Positions 1 to 4,949 of a stretch of DNA of 10,465 nt are shown here, one piece after another. A program made the translations under genes and the position numbers. The notes under the pieces are model-generated. The model saw nothing but the letters and a program-made list of their open reading frames with translations, was not told where the DNA came from and did not search any database. Source of the stretch: Gammaproteobacteria bacterium (lineage in GTDB: Bacteria > Pseudomonadota > Gammaproteobacteria > SAR86 > TMED112); assembly GCA_002683115.1 (NCBI GenBank), contig NYSP01000046.1:1-10465 (forward strand). Direction: 5' to 3'. Numbering within the stretch: position 1 is the first letter of the stretch; every line of letters begins with the position of its first letter.

Positions 1-161
1 GCAGCTAATAAATATATGTACCCCATGTATTTTTCTTTACTTTTGAATATTGCTGGTGAGAAAAATTGAAAACTATCATCTAAAATTTCATATAAACCTG
101 ATGGATCGCTTTGTGTAATTGTTCTGTGCCAAGTGTCTAATGGATTAATTGTCTCTTGCAT
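1..161 (-). CDS. NTF2/SnoaL-like protein, N-terminal part (cut by window edge)
   Basis: Only the first 53 codons are inside the window. The ATG lies at 161-159, with a GAGG Shine-Dalgarno-like stretch about ten bases upstream. The visible protein begins MQETINPLDTWHRT, continues with GLYEILDDSFQFFSPAI and then KEKYMGYIYLLAA. A tryptophan-containing N-terminal helix, a 'L..LL.DD..F.SP' strand and a following 'YL.AA' helix are what I know from the NTF2-like/SnoaL superfamily of small alpha+beta-barrel proteins. Many of these have no assigned substrate. The start overlaps the end of the dipeptidase gene by 17 bases, so it is probably the third gene of the same transcript and translationally coupled. 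Family membership is an inference from a short fragment and the function is unknown. Confidence 0.6.
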   Translation of the reverse strand, partial: MQETINPLDTWHRTITQSDPSGLYEILDDSFQFFSPAIFKSKEKYMGYIYLLA

Positions 162-1284
162 ATTCTTCTACCTCTCGCCAAACTCTAACAAAATTTCCAC
201 CTAGAATTTTTTGAATATCAGTTGTAGAGTAACCACGATTTTGTAACTCTGCAATAAGATTTGGATAAGAAGAGGCATCTTTTAAGCCATTTGGTAAAGT
301 ATCTCCAACACCGTCATAATCTGAACCTATTCCAACAAAATCTATACCTACAACATTCACAACATGATCTATGTGATCAACAACATCTGTAACTTCAGCA
401 TGGATATAAGTATTTGGGTCATAACTTTTATTTTTGTCATTAACATCATTTAGAAATGCTGTACCGAAATTTATTTGTATAACACCTTTGTTTTTAGCTA
501 AAGCAATTAGCATCTCATCAGACACGTTTCTTTCCCATCCAGGTGTGAAATGCCTAAGAGATGAATGGCTCGCTATTACAGGTGTTTTAGATATTTCTAT
601 GGCTTGCATAAATGCATCATCTGATACGTGTGATATATCAACAATAACACCTATTCTATTCATCTCTGATATTAACCTTTTACCAAATTCGCTCAGACCA
701 CCCCAATTTTTATTTTCGTCATAAGAGGAGTCAGATATATGGTTACTTTTTGAATGAGTGAGAGTTATATATCTAATGCCCTTATTATAAAAATATTCAA
801 CGTTTTCTAATTTGCCCTCAATTGCCGCACCATTTTCCATTCCATATGCAATGCCAATTAAATTTTGACCAGGCAAATTGCCCAGATATGTAGAAGTATC
901 TACAAAAAAGAATTTCTCTGGATTTTTTTCAATGATCTTATCCATCATATCAATAAGTTCATTCGCTAAAATAAAACTTGTTCCCTCCTCTTCAGTTGAA
1001 GCAGGCAAATAAATTGAGAAAAAAGGTAGATTAAGTCCGCCCTTTATACTTTTTGGATAATCAAAATTAAGAGAAGTTTTTTCGGAAATATCTTCAAATG
1101 AACCATTATATTCAAGTTGCATTTTTAATTTATAAGGAACATCTATATGTGTATCAATAATTAGTGATCCTTGTGCTATGGCATCTGGTGTTAAATCTTT
1201 TTCATTTACACAGCCAAGAAGTAAGACTGCTGTAAGAACTTTGATTAGCTTATTTATATCTGCCTCCTGCCAAAGCATTAGCAA
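145..1284 (-). CDS. Membrane dipeptidase, peptidase family M19 (probable lipoprotein)
   Basis: This is a zinc-dependent dipeptidase of the renal/membrane dipeptidase family, which splits dipeptides (some members accept D-amino acids). Counting from the first ATG (1284, 379 aa), the expected metal and active-site residues are visible: H46 and D48 in THID, E150 in YGMENG, H219 in DISHV, H240 in ASHSSLRH and D322 in GSDYDG. The family-typical C-terminal GGNFVRVW is also present. Residues 11-25 (NKLIKVLTAVLLLGC) form an ideal lipoprotein signal with lipobox LLGC, so the enzyme probably acts anchored in the periplasm. The start is uncertain. The ATGs at 1284 and 1278 have no ribosome-binding site and put acidic residues (E, D) ahead of the signal peptide. 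A perfect AGGAGG (1263-1268) sits five bases before an ATA codon at 1257-1255, which would begin the protein exactly at the signal peptide (370 aa). The gene overlaps the SDR gene upstream and the NTF2-like gene downstream. Confidence 0.93.
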   Translation of the reverse strand: MLMLWQEADINKLIKVLTAVLLLGCVNEKDLTPDAIAQGSLIIDTHIDVPYKLKMQLEYNGSFEDISEKTSLNFDYPKSIKGGLNLPFFSIYLPASTEEEGTSFILANELIDMMDKIIEKNPEKFFFVDTSTYLGNLPGQNLIGIAYGMENGAAIEGKLENVEYFYNKGIRYITLTHSKSNHISDSSYDENKNWGGLSEFGKRLISEMNRIGVIVDISHVSDDAFMQAIEISKTPVIASHSSLRHFTPGWERNVSDEMLIALAKNKGVIQINFGTAFLNDVNDKNKSYDPNTYIHAEVTDVVDHIDHVVNVVGIDFVGIGSDYDGVGDTLPNGLKDASSYPNLIAELQNRGYSTTDIQKILGGNFVRVWREVEEYARDN

Positions 1285-2041
1285 TAATTTTAATCAATGA
1301 GCGTGGGAAAAATTTAAGGATCCCAATTAATGCTCTATTTAATCTTCCTGTGATTACTATTTCCTTCTTTTTAAACATCCCACTAATGCCTTCACTTGCA
1401 ACATCGTCTGCACTCATTTTCATGTAACTTGGCACTTTATCCATCCTATCTTGAGTACCACTCTTTGAATGAAATTCTGTAATTGTGAAGCCAGGGCATA
1501 CAGAAGTAGCATAGATATTAGTTTTGTTGTAGCTACCATTGATAGATTCAACGAACCTGTTCATAAAAGTTTTTACTGGACCATACAGAACAGCAAATTC
1601 AGTTGAAGGTGGTGCAAAAGCTGATATAGATGAAACTACCATTACATGTCCTCCACCCCTAGCCATTAGATCCTTTAGATATGTTTTTGTTTGCATGATT
1701 ACAGAAAGTCCTAATACTCTTAGACATTTTTCTTCTTCATCTAAAGATGCGTCTTCTAATCTTGTGTTAATTTGATAGCCTGCGTTTAAAACAAGGATAG
1801 ATATATCCAAATCTAGACCTTTTCCATAGTTGTAAATATTTTGAGGTGCCTCCTTATTTGTTAGATCGGCAACAAGATAACTTACTTTAATATTGAACTT
1901 ACTCTGTAAATCTTCAGAGATTTCAATCAACCTTTTTTCACGTCTTGCTACGAGGTATAAGTCATAGCCTTTAGCAGCTAATTGATATGCAATTGACTTA
2001 CCTATACCAGCTGTAGCTCCTGTAATTAATGCAGTTTCCAT
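1250..2041 (-). CDS. Short-chain dehydrogenase/reductase (classical SDR)
   Basis: This is a 263-residue cytoplasmic NAD(P)(H)-dependent oxidoreductase with a Rossmann fold. The cofactor-binding motif TGATAGIG is at residues 7-14, followed by VARR (31-34, basic residues after the second strand suggest NADPH), the D-L pair at 59-60, LNAG (85-88), the catalytic serine region VSSIS (136-140), Y153-x3-K157 and the CPG turn (182-184). The length is typical for classical SDRs. The substrate cannot be told. The C-terminal stretch (FFPRSLIKIIANALAGG) is hydrophobic and resembles members acting on lipids or steroids, but this is only an impression. Where the family usually has the fourth catalytic residue, Asn in an 'NVLG'-type motif, this protein reads RVLG (R108). 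It is the first gene of a minus-strand operon. No Shine-Dalgarno is visible, and a TATAAT box ends nine bases before the ATG. Confidence 0.92.
   Translation of the reverse strand: METALITGATAGIGKSIAYQLAAKGYDLYLVARREKRLIEISEDLQSKFNIKVSYLVADLTNKEAPQNIYNYGKGLDLDISILVLNAGYQINTRLEDASLDEEEKCLRVLGLSVIMQTKTYLKDLMARGGGHVMVVSSISAFAPPSTEFAVLYGPVKTFMNRFVESINGSYNKTNIYATSVCPGFTITEFHSKSGTQDRMDKVPSYMKMSADDVASEGISGMFKKKEIVITGRLNRALIGILKFFPRSLIKIIANALAGGRYK
1263..1268 (-). promoter_or_regulatory. Perfect Shine-Dalgarno sequence AGGAGG before an ATA codon
   Basis: AGGAGG on the minus strand lies inside the last codons of the SDR gene, five bases before ATA (1257-1255) in the dipeptidase frame. It lies downstream of both candidate ATG starts of the dipeptidase (1284, 1278), so it cannot serve them. 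It is the strongest ribosome-binding site I see in a window where most starts have none, which argues that translation really begins after it. Confidence 0.6.
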
Positions 2042-2050
2042 AATAGAAAT

Positions 2051-2056
2051 ATTATA
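2051..2056 (-). promoter_or_regulatory. -10 box of the SDR-dipeptidase operon (TATAAT)
   Basis: A perfect TATAAT on the minus strand, nine bases before the SDR start codon at 2041. Transcription starting 6-8 bases past the box would leave a 5' leader of 0-3 bases. No good -35 hexamer is visible at 16-18 bases; the surrounding DNA is nearly all A and T. Confidence 0.5.
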
Positions 2057-2193
2057 GTTAAAAAAACTTAAAAATAATTGTTTATTTATTAATCAATTTG
2101 TATGTTTTTTGATCAAATGTATTTATATAAAAACTAATAACAAAAAATTTTTAAAAAATTTTATTAGCTGAGAATAGCTTTATATCTATGTTT

Positions 2194-2495
2194 ACAGAGA
2201 CTGATAAAAAAAGTACCATTTATTTCACATAAGTACTTGCTTTAATAAAGAAGACAATTTACATTATATCTTACCTAGAGGAAACAAGATCTGGAAAGGA
2301 ACTGCAGAACCTAGAAAGAAAAAGTTACCCAGGAAGAGAACTGAAGGGTGAAAGTTTAAGTAAGCCTAGCATGCAAAAAGGCAAACTTAACCACCGAGAG
2401 TAAAAGAGATCTTACTCAAGGATGCAAGAGGTAATCTCACTTTTGACACCCACAGATCTCGACTTAAAAGAAACTGAGCTTGCTCAGTTTTTTTT
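2194..2495 (+). ncRNA. rnpB: Structured non-coding RNA; divergent RNase P RNA candidate
   Basis: No protein is encoded here, yet the sequence is far less AT-rich than the DNA on its left and ends in a strong terminator. Several blocks match bacterial RNase P RNA in the right order: GAGGAAA (2278-2284, conserved region I), CAGAA (2305-2309), AAGGGTGAAA (2344-2353), GTAAG (2360-2364), GGCAAACT (2380-2387), CCACC-GAGAGTAA (2391-2403) and ACAGATCTCGACTTA (2452-2466). The last agrees with the universal ACAGAACCCGGCTTA in 12 of 15 positions. GGTG (2347-2350) can pair with CACC (2392-2395) as in P10. AAGTTT/AAACTT plus GCCT/AGGC (2352-2388) make a hairpin beyond it. AAGTAC/GTACTT (2211-2238) could be P3, and AGACTGA (2198-2204) can pair with TCAGTTT (2484-2490) as a P1-like end stem. 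A length near 300 nt is also right. Against the call, GAGGAAA is followed by CAAGATCTGG and not GTCCGGG, so the P4 core has two or three extra bases. If not RNase P, it is an unrecognised structured RNA or a pheA leader. The 5' end is estimated. Confidence 0.5.
2471..2495 (+). terminator. Intrinsic terminator of the non-coding RNA, just before pheA
   Basis: AAACTGAGC (2471-2479), a two-base loop and GCTCAGTTT (2482-2490) form a perfect nine-pair hairpin running into an eight-T tract (2488-2495). It ends 27 bases before the pheA start, so pheA must use its own promoter or read-through. Confidence 0.9.
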
Positions 2496-2510
2496 ATGCC
2501 TAAAAAACCT

Positions 2511-2516
2511 TACAAT
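2511..2516 (+). promoter_or_regulatory. Possible -10 box of pheA (TACAAT)
   Basis: TACAAT differs from the consensus at one base and ends six bases before the pheA ATG, so transcription would begin at or next to the start codon. At 17 bases upstream there is only the terminator T-tract, so the -35 is poor. The same TACAAT-6-ATG arrangement occurs in front of the hmuT-like gene. Confidence 0.4.
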
Positions 2517-2522
2517 CCCTAA

Positions 2523-3341
2523 ATGAAAATTTTCTACCTAGGACCTGAAGGGACTAATTCAGATTTAGCTGCCAGGAATATATTCAAGAATGATGATGCT
2601 CAATTCATGCCACTCCCCTCTATAGAAGATATATTTGAAAAGGTTGCTATGAGTCATTCCTATTATGGCGTTATCCCATTCGAAAATTCATATCAAGGGG
2701 TAATTAACTCCTCTTTGAATTGCCTAATTGATTATGATCTTAAAATTTTGAAAGAATTTAATTTTTCAGTGAGTCATCACTTTTGCTCAAATAATTCTGT
2801 TCTTGATCCGATGAAAGTTACAAAGATTGCATCTCATCCACAAGTATTTGGACAATGCAATAATTGGATAAGAGAAAATTTTCCAAAAGCAGAGAAAATA
2901 GTTACTACTAGTACCGCAGAAGCAGCTTTACAGAGTGTGGCGGATAAAAATTTATATTGTATAGCTAATATACACGCAATTGAGCTATTTAAACTTCATT
3001 CACATCACGCAAACATACAGGATAGTGCTGATAATAAAACAAGATTTTTAGTTATTGGGAAAGCTATTGAAGAAAAAGGCCACAACAACAAAACTTCTGT
3101 GATGATAAATATAATTGATCAACCTGGTTCATTAATGAAAATACTACAACCATTTACCGATCTAAATATTAATATGACAAGAATTGAAACAAGGCCATCA
3201 AGAAATAACATGTATCTTCATACTTTTTTTATAGATTTTGAGGGATATTATGAAGATGAAGCAATAGTAAAACTAATACAAGAATTAGAAAGCATGTCTG
3301 AAGAGCTTCGTATTATTGGTTCTTATCAAAGCTTAAATTAA
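2523..3341 (+). CDS. pheA: Prephenate dehydratase with ACT regulatory domain
   Basis: It converts prephenate to phenylpyruvate, the committed step of phenylalanine synthesis, in the cytoplasm. The catalytic domain spans about residues 1-178. It shows YLGPEGTNSDLAA (5-17), IPFENSYQG (51-59), SHPQVFGQC (104-112), TTSTAEAA (128-135) and the signature NKTRF (171-175) with its catalytic-type Thr. An ACT domain follows (about 190-272) with QPGSLMKIL (200-208) and INMTRIETRPSR (216-227). These correspond to the GAL and ESRP motifs that bind phenylalanine for feedback inhibition; the Ser of ESRP is Thr here. At 272 aa it has no chorismate mutase domain, unlike the fused P-protein of many gammaproteobacteria, so a mutase must be encoded elsewhere. 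There is no Shine-Dalgarno. The ATG at 2523 directly follows an in-frame TAA (2520-2522). Its stop overlaps the stop of the convergent hydrolase gene in a TTAA palindrome (3338-3341). Confidence 0.96.
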   Translation: MKIFYLGPEGTNSDLAARNIFKNDDAQFMPLPSIEDIFEKVAMSHSYYGVIPFENSYQGVINSSLNCLIDYDLKILKEFNFSVSHHFCSNNSVLDPMKVTKIASHPQVFGQCNNWIRENFPKAEKIVTTSTAEAALQSVADKNLYCIANIHAIELFKLHSHHANIQDSADNKTRFLVIGKAIEEKGHNNKTSVMINIIDQPGSLMKILQPFTDLNINMTRIETRPSRNNMYLHTFFIDFEGYYEDEAIVKLIQELESMSEELRIIGSYQSLN

Positions 3342-4291
3342 CTATTATCCTTAAGAAAATTAACCATTGGTTCATCAATAACTTTAAGTACAGGCGAGTC
3401 TATTAGATGAGACATTTTATCCACCCCAAGAAATTTACTGTTAGGCATCATCTCAGCTGTTTTTTTCCCTTCTTCATAGGGTATTAGCGGATCAATTTTT
3501 CCATGAATAACTAATGTTGGAGTTTGTATATTTTTTACTTCGTTATATCTATCTTTATCAGCAAGTATTGCAATTAATTGTCTAGTAAAACCTGTATCAT
3601 TTGGACTTCTATCTATATTCGCTCTTGCTTCAATAGCAAATTGTTCTTCATCTAGTTCAACACCAGGTGATCCTAAAATTTTATAAATTTTTAGGGATCT
3701 ATTAACTCTCTCTTCAATAGTTTGATTATTAAAAGATCTATCTTCTATTAATCTTTTTAATTCTCCTTTTGGTGCTGTCTTTAAATCAGGTGTTCTAGCC
3801 ATTGATGCTATTAATATATAGGATTTGAATCTGTTTTCATGATCAGCAACCATTCTTTGAGTAATCATTCCTCCCATGGAAATGCCTAATAGATGTGTTT
3901 CATCTATTTTGAGATCATTGAGAACAGCAATACCATCTTCAGCCATATCTGAAAGTGAATATGCTGACTTAAGTGGTAGACCTAAGTAGAACTTAATGTA
4001 ATTCCAAATATAGTTTGGTTTCCCATATTCTTCGAAACCATCTGACAGACCAATATCTCTATTATCATAGACGATAGGTCTAAAACCATTAGATTGTAAT
4101 AGTGTTATTAACTCCTCAGGCCAAAATGTAAGTTGTCCACCAAGTCCTTGTACCAGCAATATTGGTTCATTATCGGTGGGACCATAATCAACATAAAAAA
4201 TATTAATATCATCGTTTTTTGCAAAACCACTTGTTTCACTGATTAATCCAAAACTCGCTACAGCTAAAAATAAAATAAGGAATTTGTTCAT
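3338..4291 (-). CDS. Exported alpha/beta-hydrolase, last gene of the iron ABC operon
   Basis: A 317-residue alpha/beta-hydrolase-fold protein. Residues 1-24 look like a Sec signal peptide (KFLILFLAVASFGLI, likely cut near GFA-K), so it probably works in the periplasm. The fold shows an oxyanion-hole segment VQGLGGQ (47-53), a nucleophile elbow GISMGG with S138, an acid candidate D267 in HGKIDPLIP and the base H295 in KMSHLID. The catalytic triad is therefore complete. The substrate is unknown; relatives include esterases, lipases and methylesterases. It starts six bases after the ATPase stop, without a Shine-Dalgarno, and is most simply read as the fourth gene of the ferric-iron operon. That placement makes a role in handling an iron ligand conceivable, for example hydrolysis of an ester siderophore, but nothing in the protein proves it. 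The gene end overlaps pheA by four bases and no terminator is visible between them. Confidence 0.88.
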   Translation of the reverse strand: MNKFLILFLAVASFGLISETSGFAKNDDINIFYVDYGPTDNEPILLVQGLGGQLTFWPEELITLLQSNGFRPIVYDNRDIGLSDGFEEYGKPNYIWNYIKFYLGLPLKSAYSLSDMAEDGIAVLNDLKIDETHLLGISMGGMITQRMVADHENRFKSYILIASMARTPDLKTAPKGELKRLIEDRSFNNQTIEERVNRSLKIYKILGSPGVELDEEQFAIEARANIDRSPNDTGFTRQLIAILADKDRYNEVKNIQTPTLVIHGKIDPLIPYEEGKKTAEMMPNSKFLGVDKMSHLIDSPVLKVIDEPMVNFLKDNS

Positions 4292-4297
4292 AGATAT

Positions 4298-4948
4298 TTA
4301 TATTTCTATTAATCTTCCAGAATCAAGATTAAAGCATTTATCAGATAAGGCTTTTACTTCGTTGAGATCATGTGTAACCATCAAAGAAGTTATCATGTTA
4401 TTTTTTAAAATTGATTGTATTTCCGGATATATATTACTTTTTAATTCTGTATCTAAGCCTGTAAAAGGTTCGTCAAGCAAAAGAAGCTTTGGTTTCATTA
4501 CAATGCTTCTAGCTAAAGCTACTCTTTGAGATTCACCTCCAGATAATTCGTGAGGAAACTTATTAGCTAATTTTGTAATGTTTAAATGATGTAATATTTC
4601 GTCAACGTGTGATTCATTAGAACTATTCTTTGATAAACCAAACTCTATGTTTTTTCTTGCAGTGAGGTGAGGAAAAAGAACTTTTTCTTGTATAACAAGA
4701 CCAATATTTCGTTTCTCAGTCGGTACAGAGATACCTTTATTAAAGATAATCATGTTATCTAATAGTATTTCACCTTCTTTTGGAGACTCTAAACCACAAA
4801 TAATCCTTAAAAGACTTGTTTTGCCTGCACCAGATGAGCCTGTAATTGCAATAAATTCACCTTTATCAACCTGTAAATTTAACCCCTTGAGGATTTCTTT
4901 ATTATCTAAATCTAAAGATATATTCTGTAGTGATAAGAAATTTTTCAT
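4298..4948 (-). CDS. fbpC: Ferric-iron ABC transporter ATPase (short form)
   Basis: This is the ATP-hydrolysing subunit of the importer, on the cytoplasmic face of the membrane. All nucleotide-binding motifs are present in order: Walker A GSSGAGKTS (37-45), Q-loop Q87, signature LSGGESQRVALARS (135-148), Walker B LLLLDEP (155-161) with catalytic E160, the D-loop (GLD, 164-166) and switch H193 (VTHD). At 216 residues the protein stops right after the ATPase core. Typical FbpC/FutC proteins are about 340-350 residues and carry a C-terminal regulatory (TOBE-like) region, which is missing here. The DNA shows an ordinary stop and the next gene six bases on, so this is a native short form and not a visible frameshift. 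The start ATG follows the permease stop by one base, which indicates translational coupling. The iron assignment comes from the binding protein in the same operon. Confidence 0.93.
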   Translation of the reverse strand: MKNFLSLQNISLDLDNKEILKGLNLQVDKGEFIAITGSSGAGKTSLLRIICGLESPKEGEILLDNMIIFNKGISVPTEKRNIGLVIQEKVLFPHLTARKNIEFGLSKNSSNESHVDEILHHLNITKLANKFPHELSGGESQRVALARSIVMKPKLLLLDEPFTGLDTELKSNIYPEIQSILKNNMITSLMVTHDLNEVKALSDKCFNLDSGRLIEI

Positions 4949-4949
4949 A

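Noticed and set aside
434..724. Plus-strand open frame of 96 codons
   Set aside because: It lies wholly antisense to the well-supported M19 dipeptidase and shows no recognisable domain or ribosome-binding site. The other antisense frames at 1539, 4284, 4752, 6100, 6454 and 6919 were dismissed for the same reason.
2042..2190. Possible origin, attachment site or mobile-element remnant in the extremely AT-rich stretch
   Set aside because: No DnaA-box cluster, iterons, terminal inverted repeats or target duplications are visible; it is best read as promoter DNA for the SDR gene and the RNA.
2211..2238. AAGTAC twice as a protein-binding operator
   Set aside because: The two copies are palindromic GTAC words that pair as a hairpin within the RNA, which explains them more simply.
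2287..2305. TPP riboswitch suggested by GATCTGG
   Set aside because: The CTGAGA and other thi-box elements are missing; the match is a short chance similarity.
2336..2365. Cobalamin riboswitch suggested by GGAAG followed by GGGTGAAAGT
   Set aside because: The B12-box and the remaining conserved segments are absent, and the downstream gene is pheA, not a B12-related gene.
2496..2522. The mini-ORF as a phenylalanine attenuator leader peptide
   Set aside because: It has no phenylalanine codons and lies after the terminator, not before it, so it cannot sense charged tRNA-Phe in the classical way.
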